Of a stretch of DNA of 64,000 nucleotides, positions 1 through 12,299 are shown piece after piece; position 1 is the first letter of the stretch, and every line of letters begins with the position of its first letter. The position numbers and the translations under genes are program-made. The stretch spans positions 5,201,528 through 5,265,527 of the forward strand of contig NW_006921535.1 in the NCBI RefSeq assembly GCF_000340215.1, in the 5' to 3' direction. The notes below the pieces were generated by a model. The model made no database searches. It worked only from the letters and a program-made list of their open reading frames with translations, and was not told where the DNA came from. Source of the DNA: Pseudocercospora fijiensis CIRAD86 (lineage: Eukaryota; Ascomycota; Dothideomycetes; Mycosphaerellales; Mycosphaerellaceae).

Positions 1-150
1 AACGATATCGCTATAGCGCGGCGAAGACCCTAAAGGAATAGAACAAGACAACGAAGTAGAGAATAGAGAGAATTCTAAGGTAATAGAAATAGATAGAGAA
101 GATAGCAATAATAACTATAAGGGAAATAGAGGACGGGAGCCTATTCCCGA

Positions 151-195
151 GAATAAAGAGAATAAGAATAAAGAGAATAAGAATAAAGAGAATAA
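151..195 (+). repeat. Perfect 15-bp tandem repeat, three units
   Basis: The unit gaataaagagaataa occurs three times head to tail at 151-165, 166-180 and 181-195. In the long frame it encodes a repeated Asn-Lys-Glu-Asn-Lys block, so it is coding low complexity. A related phrase (gggagcctattcc) also recurs at about 135 and 237. Confidence 0.9.
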
Positions 196-2449
196 AAACG
201 AAGAAAATGAAAATATAAAAACTAATAATAAGGAAGGGGAGCCTATTCCTAGAACTAAGAATAAGGATACTACTAGAAATAGGGGAAATCCCGAGGATAG
301 TTAATCTGCTACTCTAAATAATAGGAGAGCAGTAGCAAGGCAGGCTATGCCTACTAATAGGGAAGAGTAAGGATAGGATAACGACGAGGCTAAGAAAGAG
401 GTTTCCGATAACGGCGGAGAAGAAAAGTAGGGTTAGTAGGCTACTAAGAGATAGGCGCCTAAGACGAAGCGTTTTGTTGTCGCACTACTTAAGCCGGGCG
501 AAATCCTACGTATACCGTACCTAGACAAGGTGCCGAGGTTTTCTAATATACTTACGTATATCGATAGGGCTAGGTATAAGGCTAACGCCGTCTCGGACGT
601 ACTAGGCATACTAGTACGTTCTATTAACAGTATAATACGGCGCGAACACAAACTCCTATACAAGATTGCAACGAATAGTAGGCCGGAAAAGGCTTTAGTA
701 CTATAGTTACCCGTAGCTCCTATCTACGCCGAGCGGTATACGGCTTTCGGTACTCCTCGAATCGAGTATACGCTTACACCTTAGGTCTATAAGACGATTA
801 GCGCCTTAGGCAATCGCCTATATTATACCTTAGAGACTAGCTATAACGCCGACGCGCCGTACTATTACGACACTTACGATTAGTAGGGTCGCGAACGCCT
901 CGACCTCTACGAGCAAAAGCTTCGTAACGGTATAGAGACTAAAGCTAGACGCTAGGTCTATCGCAAGGAAGCGAAAGAAGAAAGCCTTAGGGACGATAGC
1001 TATACCGCCTTATAGGTCGAATTAGAGACAGAGGGCGAGCGCGCTATACGTCTCGCCGATATTAAGAAGGCCTTAAAAGCTAAGCTCGACTAGTATAAGA
1101 GGAAGTTTAAGAAAAAGGATAATAAGGGCCGCGATATATATAGTAACTGCCTCTAGCCGGACCTCGCCTCTTTTAAGGACGAGTACGATTTCGATACTAA
1201 CGAAAATAAGCCTACTAAAGCTAGAAAGAAGGCTATTCTCGGCGCGCGCGTAGTATTGCGAGCTAATTAGCTTATCGATATACTACCTAACGGACTAGCG
1301 GTATACCTCTTAGGGGTCTAGCTATCGTATTTCGACCTTAACGAGTTTAAGATAGCGCTCGTCGACCTAGACGCTATATACGGTTCTAAGAAGTACGTAA
1401 ATTAGCAATACGCCCTTCCTAGCGAATAGCCTAGGGCGATCTAGAAGAGTACGGGCGAAATCTACCCTCCTAAATAGATAAGGAAAGGGTAGAGCGGACT
1501 AAGGAACCCTTACTATAGTGCTAACATACGCTTACTCGAGTAGGCGACCGCGGGTAATAAGCTACTCTACGATATTAACGAAGACGGCTTCTCTACGGAT
1601 AACTCGATTATATACGCCTCTAAGGCTCTAGAGGATTTTACTATACCGGACTACGCTATCCTAAAATACGAGCGCGACAGTTTTGCTTATATAACAGCTT
1701 TTTAGAAGACTTACTAAGGCTAAATAACGCCTCTAGCCGTCGCCTACTACGCGTTAGTATACTAAGTTACAAAGGGAGCGTACTATCTCGCAAGCTACCT
1801 AGAGGCAGCGAGTTATTTCGCCGGACTAATCGCCGATATAGTCGAGCGCTATAAGAAAGACCTAAGATAGAAAATTGCCGCCGACCTCGAGTCTATTCTC
1901 GATATCTTCCCTAAACCCTTCCTAGCGCTAGTCCTTTAGGGCGAGCAGCTAAAGATATAGCGCTTAATATATATATAGCTAATCGTAGTACTAGTAGACG
2001 ACAAAAGCTAGCAATTAGAATATAGCGACATTACTAAGGACTTCGAGCGCGTTATCTATAACTTTTAGATATAGTTAGGCCGTTTCCCGCTAGGCCTACG
2101 CGCCCTACTAATAGACCTAATATTAAGTCTTATACCGGCTACCTAAGGCATAATCTTTTAGGATATTCCTTTAGCCTACTACGAAGAGAAGGCTAAGGCG
2201 ATAACGAAAGACAGATACTAACGCCCGGCGACGCTACTATATCCCGACTATATAAAGCAGAAAAAAGCAATCGACTAGAGGATATCTATATAGACCGAGA
2301 AATTCAAGGCTAAACTCTAAGAATAGAAGGCCTAGGAGTAGGCCGACGTAAAGGCTTAGAAAGTAGCCTAGAAAGCCGCGAAAGTATAGAAGGCCGCCTC
2401 TGCCTCGATAGCTAGAAAGCGTAAGGATACGCCTACGTCGGCCTTAACC

Positions 2450-2665
2450 GCCGCTAAAAAGGCTAAGTCTACCTAAGCTAACAATAGTAGAGCCGACCTA
2501 CTAACTACTACTAAAAAGGCTAAGTCGACTAAAGCTAACCCGCTAACCGCTACTAAAAAGGCTAAGTCTACTAAAGCCGACGATAGCAAAGCCGACCTAG
2601 GTACCGGGAAAGGCAAATCTATAAAGGCGCCCGCCGGGAAGGCTGCAATAGTAGGAAAGGCTAAG
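2450..2665 (+). repeat. Degenerate coding repeat with KKAKST motif
   Basis: Near-identical 20-bp cores (ctaaaaaggctaagtc and neighbours) occur at about 2,452, 2,510 and 2,552, with a shorter copy near 2,646. In the long frame they encode Lys-Lys-Ala-Lys-Ser-Thr separated by Ala/Asp-rich spacers. This resembles a basic, disordered linker in the unrecognised protein. Confidence 0.7.
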
Positions 2666-4519
2666 TCTACCTAAGCGTAAGCTACGGCGCCGAAGAAAGC
2701 AACTAATAAGGGCAATTTAGACTCGAGTAAGCCTATAACTCGCGTAGACGAGGAGATCTTACTTGTAGACGCCGCCGTCTACGTAGGACTACCTCCCTAA
2801 GGGCTTCTTACGGATTCGACGATCCGCCTCCCTACGAGCTATTTCGACTTTCCGAGACTTATAATAGCTTTCTATAACGCAGACTTAGGGCGAGTGCTAC
2901 CCGGTAACAAGCTACGTCTATTAAAGGAACAGAAGAAGGATTTTATCCGCCGCTTAGTAGCTTTTTACGAACTTAATATCGATACTAGCTAGCTTATTTT
3001 CGCGATATTCCTAGACGAAGAATAGAAAGCCTACCTCTACTATCTAATACTAGTCGCGTTAAATTTTAACTACGAGTGCGGAAACATTTACTTCTAGGTC
3101 TCCTAAATGCTAGTATCCGCTTAGGACAAGATCGAGAAGATTAGTAAAGCCGACCCTTTCCCGAATCGAGATTTCGTTACTAGTACATCTAGAGACGATA
3201 GAGACGCAGATATAAACGCTTTCCGCAACTAAACGAACTAGATACTAAGTTACGCCCCTAAGCAAATAATAAACGTTATTTAATAATACGGCGACCGCTT
3301 AATACTTTACCTAATAAGTAAGCTCCTTATATCGGCGGTACCCTTACTACTAAAGGCCGCCGTCCTTCGGTACTAGATAAAGGCGCTCGTTCTAATAGAC
3401 GGGAATAACGAGATCTAGCCTATACCCTAGGCGACTATCGTTTACTATAAGGGAGATAACGACGTTAGATAGCTACTTAAGTACTTTGCGCGGGAACTCG
3501 ACGACTAAAGCGGTAGACGCCCGCTATAGCAAATCGCGACTAGGGATAACAGATACTCTAGGTCTACTATAGACAACGCGTTTCGGCCCCCTAGGGAGGA
3601 TGTTCTCGATAAGCTTAAGGCTATAAAATAGCTATGTTTCGTAGAGCTAATATATACCCGCTCCGTAAAGATAGTCTAGCAAATTCCGCCGGAGCCTACG
3701 TCTATCGACGATAGCTGTAATTTGCTAATCGAGGCGATATAAGACTATAGATAGGACGACGACGCCTTTTAGAAGGCCTTAGCTACGTTATAAGGAAATT
3801 AGTAGGAGGATACCGACCCGCAAGAATTTAAGCAATACGTTAGCCTCCTCGTAAAAGCCGTCGGCGACGCGCTCGAAGATAGCGGTTACGATTAAGTAAT
3901 AGACGACGAAGACCTCGCTAAACTAGACGCCGACGAGAAGTTATAGTACGAGAGATATATCGCGTTATATTAGAAGTTCGGTACCGCGTTTGCCTAACTA
4001 CTAGAAGAGAATTAAAGAAAGGTTATAGACTACGGCAACTAATTCGACTAGGAAGGCACCGCCTAGAATAGCAAATTCGACCCTACTAACCTTAAGGATA
4101 TTATAGAGTTTATAAATACACTCTCCGATTTCTAGTTAGAAGACGGCACTATTAAATACGATAACGAAGACAAGCCGACCGCAAGTCTACCCCTAATTAT
4201 CGATACTATCTAGCGTATATCTAAAGAACCTAACTCCGCTACGAATGCGATTAAGGCTATAAAAGACCTGCCGCTACTATAGTTCCTTAGGCAAGAGGAA
4301 AGCGACCTTTTTAAACTACTTGCTACCGCGCTCTATAGATTAGTACGACCGAGCGGCGATAAGGGCCTACGTAAGGCGCTCGGAAAGCTTACTATAGAGA
4401 CTTTTAATAGTCTGCATCCTACTAATAAGAAAAAGAGCCTCTGCTTTCTAGAACTGCGCCCTCTATAGCAAGGAGAACCTAATACCTACTATAGTACATA
4501 CTTCTCTAAGCCTAGATAG

Positions 4520-7500
4520 ACTTAGAATAATTATCTACTTTATAACATACGATGCATAACATATAGTATAGCAAGCATTAGGTCGAGTAATTATTGCTAG
4601 CTATAGTGCCTTACTAACACCTTCCTAATACTAAGTCTTAAAGGCAGTACTAGTAGTATAGCCCTTAGGGGCACGCTAAATAGTCGCCTTAATATAGCGT
4701 AGTGCTATTAGTATAGCAGGCGCTATACGGCCCTATATACTATATTTCTTACTAAGCCGATTTAAATAGGCATCTTAAACGACGTAAATAGTGCGCTAGT
4801 TGCGGTCGCGGATAATCCGCATTCTAAGATAGTAGTATAGGTCGCATAGTTCTTATATATTAAAGCGGTCCTTTAGTAACTAAGTAACGGCTTCTAGTAC
4901 TAATAGGCTATAGGCGATAATAATTATGTCGTCGACATAGATAACAATAATAGAGCTGCTAATAACGTGTTTAAACACACATATATTAGCTACTATTAGT
5001 ACAAAATCTAGGCTCTTTAAGTACTTCCGAAGCTCTTCGTACTATAGCATTAGTAACTGCTTTAAACTATATAGTGCCTTTAGCAATAGGTAAACTATGC
5101 CCTTTCTACTACGATCCTTAAAACCGTATAGTTGTTCGACGTAGATCTTATGCTTGTTACCGATAAGTGCGTAGAGGAAAGCCGTTAGAATATCGTATTA
5201 CTTAGCCTCTAGGTCGTAGTAAGCAATTAGGCTAAACAGTGCTCGCAGTGTAGATAGCTTAGCGACAGCCGTATAGGTCTTATTATAATCTTGCCCTTTA
5301 ACCTATATAAAGCTACGGACGACCTAACGAGCCTTAAATCGACTTACGTTGCTATTAGCGTTACGCTTAATAGTAAACACCTACCGGCTACGGACAACCT
5401 TCCTGCCTTTAGGCACTTCTAGCCGAGAAACATATATCTATATATAGTTGTCGATTAGTAACTTGTACTTAGCCTTATAGGCCTCCTTCTATTATAGCTA
5501 GTATAGCGACTAAGTCGCCTCCTTATAGCTCTTCGGAATTGGAATAGTCTCTTTAGGCTTATTAGTCTGCTTAGTAATGTAGTAGGAAGCTATAAAGCCC
5601 TTTATATAGGCTATAGGCATATTAGCTATTATACGACGAGTCGACCGCTTAATACTATAGTTAGCTAAATAGCTACGCAACAGGTTACGAGCGCTCTTGT
5701 TGCTTCGTATCTTGCGTATAGAACGATTGCCTATCTTAGTTAGACGCTCAAACTTAGGCAACTAACTAGGTTTACCCTTCTTAGCACTCGGATTATATAT
5801 AGGCTGCTTATTAGGCTGCTCCTTAGCGGACTAGAAACTATCCTTATTACTTAAAGGCGGCTAAACAGCTAGAAGGTCGTCCTTATTCGGTAGTAGATTA
5901 GTAACCTAGTCCGCTACGTCGGTATTTAGCTCTTCCGCAAGTGCGTCTTATTAAGCCAGAAGCTACTAGACTACACTAGCTGCTTCTATAGGTAGAGTCT
6001 CATTTGTCGTGCTATTAAACAAAGCCGGCATAATAGACTTAATAGTAATAAACTCGCTCTTAGACGGGTTATTAGGGTTAGTATATAGTTCTATACTATT
6101 AGGTAGTAAGAGCTTACCGGATTTAATAAACTAGACATCCTTTAAAGTAACTACCTTATACTTAGTTAGCAGGTAGATTATATATTTGCCGGAGTCTACC
6201 GAGTGCTTAGCATAGCTAACAAGCTTACTAATAAGACTACGACTATCGAGCTTCCTACTACGAGCAACGTTATAATTATAGACAATAGCTATATAGCTAT
6301 AGGCACGCAGGTGCTAAGCGCGTAGCTACGTACGTAACTAATTCAGCTCCTTAGTAACAATAGTATATAGACTATCTCTACTAAATAACTAGCTTAGTAT
6401 AATATTAAGGACATACGTAGTAGCGCTAACAGCGTATAGCTATAGAGCTTTTAGTAGGTTAGTATATAGTATTATCTTCCGAGCGGTCGAACACACAATA
6501 TAATTACTAACCTTAGCAAGACCGTTCTATATAGAAGAATAAGGAGCCGTAACCTATAGGACAATGCTATTGTTACGAGCCTACTCGAGAAGCTAATTGC
6601 TACCGTATTTACCCCCTCTATTTAGACGATATATAGGGATTAAATACCTAGTCTGCGTATAAACGTATATACGGTAATACTTAATCGCTATAGTAGTACC
6701 TAACTTTAGGATGCTAGTATAATTATATCGATAACTAGACTTAGCGTACGTAAAGAGTGTAAAATATCGCTCCTATAATAGGCTAGGGTTAGTAATAGTA
6801 ACTACATCTATATAGATAATATAGGAGATTATAGATAGCCGAAGGCGTAGTAGGCGGTTATATTCCTTATATACTATTACTATTCGATAAGCAATACAGT
6901 TGCGGAAGTCTTCTTGCCTCTAATAATAACAATCTAACTATTAGCCTCTATCCGAAGGAGCTTGCTATAGTAAATATAACTATAGCGTAGATGCTACTTA
7001 TCTATAGTGCCTGCCGGCACCCCCTTCTTTAACAGAAGCGTAATAGCCTGTTATCTAGAGGTAGGTATAAGCAGGAATAGAAGGCTATCCTTACGATAGG
7101 TTTAAGCGATAGTAACCTTATTGCCCTTAGCATTATATGCAAACAAAACTCGCTTATTATTGCGGTAGAAGCAGCCCTTATCGGCTAACTTCTCGGTAGA
7201 CAGAAGGTTAGCTACTAGACCTAGAACATATAGCGTCTTAGATAGCCGCAGTATACTAATAGTACTATACTTATTAACTACTTTAGTGCTAGTAACGCTA
7301 ATAAGCGTAGCGTACTTAGTGTTGCTACTAAAGCGTATAGGAATGCTATAGCCTTCGTATTCTATAAGAAGCGAGGCATTATTAACTATATATATGCTAG
7401 TACCTAAGTCTACGACCTAGTTAGTAGTACGTATAGTAGTAGTTAGCGCCGTAGAAGCCTAGTCGCTAATAGTAATAGTAGCATTAAAAGACTATTAGTA

Positions 7501-8082
7501 ACTAGTCGTAGGCGGCGCTATATCCGTCCGAGGATCGTTATAGAATAAGGGTAGTGTCCTATTAGTATATAAACCCTATAGAGCCGGAGTAGGCGGAGCT
7601 AGCGGCGGTTGCTATTACTAAGCAGCTAGTATACGCTGCTGCTTCTTTTTAGCCTTCTACTATTTACGTCGCTATCGATCTTCTTCCTTTAAATGCGGAT
7701 ATTTGTTATAGTAGCGGTTAGAAGGGTGCGACCCCTAATAATAGGCGCACTTCTTATAGTTAGACTAATAACTATTCTAGTTGCTTCTACCGCGGCCTCG
7801 ACTGTTATTATTATTATTTCCGTAGCTACTACGACCGCTACGGTTCGAGTTATCTCGACTATTGCTATTGCTATTGCTATTAGCACCCTATAGCTGTTAG
7901 CGCTAAAGACCGAAAAAGCTATTATATTAGGCCTAGTTTAATTAAGCTATATTCTTATTAAGTAACGCGCTAATAATATTATTAAAGGTGCTATCGTTAA
8001 TAGTGTATTCTAAGGCGCGCATCTACTTACGTCGCATCTGTGCGAAAGCCTCGTAGGACGGTACGATTTGTATAATAAACAT
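4520..8082 (-). mobile_element. Ty1/copia retrotransposon, 3' part (gag end to RT), RIP-mutated
   Basis: On the minus strand this reads as the 3' portion of a copia polyprotein. From right to left there is the end of Gag and a zinc knuckle near 7,760-7,710 of the CX2CX3HX4C type, with two Cys turned to Tyr. A GAG-preintegrase region follows near 7,000 (Trp-His kept, Gly-His changed to Ser-Tyr). The integrase region runs about 6,900-6,100. The reverse transcriptase starts with the typical PKSYKEA motif near 5,750 and has an intact YVDD box near 4,935. An open stretch of 83 residues survives at 5,510-5,761. The frame reaches the TRPNACY motif at about 4,560 and then loses similarity, so RNase H and the 3' LTR are not visible; the element is truncated or rearranged near 4,520. 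The Gag frame resumes at 20,381 beyond the inserted gypsy element. Confidence 0.85.
8078..8082 (+). repeat. Target-site duplication of gypsy-1, left copy (aacat)
   Basis: The five bases aacat directly precede the left LTR. The right copy is aatat (20,381-20,385), one CpA-to-TpA change away. Joining the copia Gag sequence across a single copy restores one open reading frame, which supports the call. Confidence 0.8.
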
Positions 8083-8361
8083 TATTAGCTAGTAACCGGC
8101 CCTATATACCTAGGCTGAGTTTTGAGCCTATATAAGAGGCCTCCTTCTATATCGTAGATAGAGCACTAACCTCGTATAGTACATTATTTATATTATACTT
8201 CTACAATGCCTATATTGTAGGGCTCTAGTTATTAGCCTAAGTAACCGTCTTGTTATCCTATTATGCTAAACATAGCTGCCTATATTGCTATAGGTTATAT
8301 TACCCTCGGTAGCCTATACTATTACTACTAGTAGTAGTAGTGGTTTTGGTTTCCGTCCTTT
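8083..8361 (+). repeat. Gypsy-1 left (5') LTR, 279 bp
   Basis: It is a direct repeat of 20,102-20,380 with the same length. I count 18 differences, all transitions and nearly all CA/TA or TG/TA alternatives, so divergence after insertion is explained by RIP. It begins tattagctag (probably once TGTTAG) and ends ccgtccttt. A perfect palindrome built from cta/tag triplets lies close to its 3' end. Confidence 0.92.
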
Positions 8362-9014
8362 ATTAGAGCCGAAGGTAGGGCTATCTCTTTATATCTAACA
8401 GGTTTAGGTGTGTTAAAGGTAGTCTCTAAGCACGAATAGCTATAACCGAAGCGAGGGTACGATAAGAGCCTACGATATAGACGATATAGAAGTATCTTAA
8501 GGGGCTATTACGACAAGCAGAGAAACCTCTTAACGAGGGCATCGCTTTAACCCGAAAAGCTGCAAACCCTTAGGACTGTTACAGCTTAGGGCCTAGTCTG
8601 CGACTATAGCTAGCTTCTAAGGACTCGGCTCCGGGTCGAAGACCTATTTAGTACCGCTTGCTCGAGATAAGCTACCGCCCGCCTAAGGAGGAGATAGACT
8701 AATTACCTATCGGCCTTGCTTGGTTTGCTAAGACTATTAATTAATAGCAAATACGGATTGCAGGTCGGATAGCCGGGGAGTCCTCTATTAATCGGATAGG
8801 GCGTTCCTAGATTCGTAGCCTCGCTTAGATAGTGCTTAGCCTTCTACTAGAAAAAGAAGGCTACCGCCCCCCTGCCTAGCTAAAGGAGATACGAGCTAGT
8901 TTCTAGGATCTAGGTATAAATAGAGATTGTAGCCTCTCCCTCCGAGCGGCTTTTGTCTAAAATCTACTAAACTAAGCTCCTAGAGGTAGTTAGGCGACCC
9001 CTAGGAGACTAAAT
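8362..9014 (+). other. Gypsy-1 leader between LTR and gag
   Basis: About 650 bp of RIP-mutated sequence without a consistent frame. The primer binding site should lie at its left edge, where attagagccgaagg follows the LTR, but I cannot match this to a particular tRNA after RIP. Confidence 0.5.
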
Positions 9015-9043
9015 CCTAATGCTACCCTAGGGGTAATACTAGG
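9015..9043. repeat. Module-boundary palindrome P1 (before gag)
   Basis: A 29-bp near-palindrome with arms cctaatgctacccc and its imperfect complement around a ctag centre. It is the first of five related copies in gypsy-1 (consensus aatgctacccyrggggt followed by rttatt). P1, P3 and P5 also share an A-rich downstream flank ending in agcc. Confidence 0.8.
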
Positions 9044-9079
9044 AGAAACAGCCTAATATACTACTCTCTCGCATAGCAA

Positions 9080-12040
9080 TATTACAACAAACTAAACAGA
9101 CTAAAGTTACTAAAAACACATTTATATAGCATTCTATTTCAACTATTTTAACTACTTTATAACAATCGAATAAGCTCTAGCTCTAGCGAAAACGAGCATT
9201 AAGAATTAGCGGAATCCTCTAAATCCGAAAACGCCCCTAATCCTATTAACGAAGAAATTAGGCGGCGACTAGTTAATATAAGTAAGCCTCCTACGCCCTC
9301 TACGCTAGAGGCGCTCTATACTGTCCTTATAAAGATGATAGAGAAGCAAACTAAGCTTCTCCGTTAGAGCAAGCGTCGCCCGCTAGAACTAGGGAGTAGT
9401 ACAAATCCCTTGTTCGAAGGGTGGAACGCTATAGCATATATTAAGCGCTTTAAGGAAGGCTTAGTTAATTACGAGCTCGACAGAGAATCCGACTAGTATA
9501 AGATTCGGTCCTTTACGAGGACTACCTCCTCTAAGCTTTACCGAACCCTTAAAACCCTAGTTAGCTACCTAGAAAAGGACGACAAGTCTAATACTAACTA
9601 GGAGACCTTTAAAATAGCCTTTATAAGGGAGTATCGGGAGCGCGATAGCCGTCGCATTAAAGGCAGTCGTACGTAGCTCGAGTCCCTCTACTTAGTAAGG
9701 CGTACTAAGGATAACGACCTAAAGGGGTATGTCCGCGAGTTTGTCGAGTTAGCGGATAGTATCGAATAGAGTAACCTCGAAAACTCTTAGAGAACGAGGC
9801 TACTCCTCTAGGGGTTGCCGTAGCCTATAGCTTAGCGTATCTTCCGCCGCTATAAGCTTAGCGAGGCCGATCCTAAGAGCTTTAGGAAATACAAAGAGGT
9901 CCTAGTGTGTATTAAGGCCGACATTAATAGCACAGCCGATACGAGGAAGTTTATCTACGGCGAAGACCGGAATAACCTAGCGCAGGTTAGGAAAGAAGCC
10001 TTAGGAAGCAAGGGACCTAAGTTCCTTCCTAAATCGCAAAGTAGTCCTAAGACCGTAACTCCTACTATTACTAAGCACTCTTAGGATATCGCGGACTTAG
10101 CTAAATCCCTAGCCTAGCTAAACCTAAATACGAAAGCATTATAGCGAGTTAGGGAGGTTATTAATACTACTATACTAGGCGATATACTACTAGTCTACTA
10201 GGTTTTAGATCCTAACTACCCTAAAGCCCCTTTAGTAGATGTCTACGCTATACAGAAGATCTATTCTAACTTAGATAGCAAGTGCTAGATATATAGCGGG
10301 TTCAAACATGTCTAATCGTCCTGCCCTATCTAGAAAGAGCTTCTTAAAAGGAAGCTTATTATACAAGTAAATAGCCGATTCTACTATATAGATACCGGCG
10401 ACAAGATTGATTTCGAATAGGATCGGAGAGCCCCGAAGCTGCCTTAGCTAAAGACCCTTCTAGAAAAGAAGTATAGCGGCAAGATCGAGTTTAAGGATAC
10501 TAGGAACAGTACCCTCGCCGCTATTGCTAAACGAGAAACTTAGAAGGTTAGGGCAAAACAGGTTAAGGAGCGGAGTAGTAATAGTACTACTAAGCCTATT
10601 AAGGTCAACTTTGTTTCTTAGGATCCGGACGCAGTTACTAATGTTTACGCGGTTACTAAGAACAGTATAGATGTCTACGCTGCTATACGGTCTTAGACCT
10701 AGTCCTAAAGCAAGGGTAAGAGCCCTTAGAACCCTACTCGCCCTAGTACGGCAGCCCCTACTAGGGTACTAAAGAACAAGGCGGCCGACAAAGCTAAGTA
10801 ATAGCGAGAGTTAACCGCTAAAACTAAGACTCTCTAGACAGCTACAGACCGCGCTGCCCGATCTAGCACCGCACCTAGCACCCTACCTATAGAAAGCCTA
10901 GTCGTCCTAGAGACTCTAGAGGTCGATATAGAGGATGTTGCTACTAATATTAGTAGTACCCTAGGTCTAGCTAACCTACCGGCCTATAAGCGAAAGTTAT
11001 CCGATCTAAAGAGCTTTCGCTTTAATAGGTATATAAAAAAGTATAGTACTAGCCTAGCTAACTCCTTAGACACAAAGGCAAACGCTCTCTTCTAGGCTTT
11101 ATAGTTCCTAGACCTTAAGTCTAATGTGTCTATAGGAGAGCTACTAGTATACGGTTTGCCTACTAACCTGTTCTAGAGCCGAATCCCTAACGATACTACC
11201 TTTATAAAAGACCTCGCTACCCTCCGAAGGAAATAGGGACAAGAAGATTATATCGACGTCTCTTCTCTATAGTTCCTTCCTAAATTTTTAGGAGCCTAAG
11301 AGTTAGCAGAAGGCGAATCGGTAACCTACGAGACCTAAGAGACAATCGATAATACTAACGAGGAGGGAGTTAAGGAGATAGGCCGAGGGGATAGTAATAA
11401 TCCCGACCCTACTCTAGTTTTAGTTTCTATTAAGGCTGTCCGATTTACTAGCTAACAAATCGGTCGGGCAGGACCGCCTCGACCTAAGGAGCTTTACTCT
11501 ATCCCTAATAATATAGACCTTTCCGTAGTTACCCGTTCCTTCGCCGTCGTCCCTACTATCTATATTTAGGTTACTATCGGGAGCTATAGTTAGCAGATAC
11601 TAGCAATGCTTAATAATAGTTTAGAGTCACTTATTATAAGTAAGCGTTAGGCTAAACAACTTAGGCTGCCGATAAACAGAGACATTTCCCTCGGTATATA
11701 GGGAGTAAATAGGGAGGTTACGCTAGTAGGTGCCTACTATAATGTTATAGTAGACGCCTTCGGTATATGCTTTTCCTTTACCTTCTAGATTGCCGCCGAC
11801 CTAAACACGCTAATTATTCTAGGTCGACTATAGTCTCGTATAACCCGAGGTATTTAGCGCAACTACGACGATAGCTCCTAGGAGGGAACTATTGCTAACT
11901 AGAAGGGCAACCGAGTCGTGTTTACTAGTTATATCGGCAATACTAGCTACAAGTCCTACGAGGATATCCTTGCTACTTCTAGACGGTCTTCGGGAAACGC
12001 TACGGCGCGGTTGTAAGACCGGCAATCTGCGCTATAAGTT
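9080..12040 (+). pseudogene. Gypsy-1 gag with aspartic protease, RIP-inactivated
   Basis: A frame of roughly 980 codons, interrupted only by TAG/TAA where Gln or Trp fit. The first third has the capsid character of gypsy Gag: a charged helical stretch after an FEGWNA-like motif, then the retrotransposon-gag pattern of Trp and Leu residues at 9,400-9,900. A long charged linker follows. The C-terminal part reads as a retropepsin-like domain: a beta strand VTIGSYSW near 11,575, a site where D-S/T-G should stand but now reads NNSLES, and the terminal IILGR motif near 11,815. The catalytic Asp to Asn change fits a G-to-A RIP event. No clear CCHC knuckle remains. Palindromes P1 and P2 lie outside both ends. 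Confidence 0.75.
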
Positions 12041-12268
12041 AGTATAGCTTAAATAGGTTATTTCTAGAAGTGCGCCGCTCCGTACGTTAAGGCAAGTTTC
12101 TAGGTTCTGTACTAAGAAGACGAGTGCTCGAAGCGATAGCGAGCATAACACAACGACTACCTATACCTGCTATACGAGTTAAGGTAATAATGCTATCTTA
12201 TACGTCGTCGCTAGAGGTATTACTACCGGACGCGGGTCTACCCGAACTAACTAATTAGAGCGCGAGTC

Positions 12269-12293
12269 TAATGCTACCCTAGGGGTGTTATTA
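12269..12293. repeat. Module-boundary palindrome P2 (gag/pol junction)
   Basis: The sequence taatgctaccctaggggtgttatta is a near-palindrome centred on cctagg. It separates the gag-protease frame from the pol frame, which uses a different reading frame. Confidence 0.8.
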
Positions 12294-12299
12294 CGAATC

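Larger units (their letters stand above)
1..4470 (+). pseudogene. Giant RIP-mutated open frame, product not recognised
   Basis: One reading frame (codons starting at positions 2 modulo 3) can be followed from the window edge to about 4,470, some 1,490 codons. It is broken almost only by TAG/TAA codons at places where CAG, CAA or TGG would fit, as expected after RIP. I checked the frame at 23, 530, 1,313 and 3,941 and it does not shift. The N-terminal part is rich in Asn, Glu and Lys with a tandem repeat. A Lys/Ala/Ser/Thr-rich low-complexity stretch lies near 2,400-2,700, flanked by globular-looking sequence. I see no reverse transcriptase, integrase, transposase or helicase motif. The frame is cut by the left window edge and abuts the truncated copia element on the right. 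It could be the accessory gene of another large retroelement like those in the two gypsy elements here, but that is inference. Confidence 0.55.

Noticed and set aside
7689..7893. Frames rich in Val/Ile/Ala/Thr on both strands
   Set aside because: They are shadows of the copia region next to the zinc knuckle, produced by cta/gta-type repeats after RIP; the biological frame is a different one on the minus strand.
11828..12025. 65-codon minus-strand frame
   Set aside because: Antisense to the protease end of gypsy-1 gag, without features of its own.
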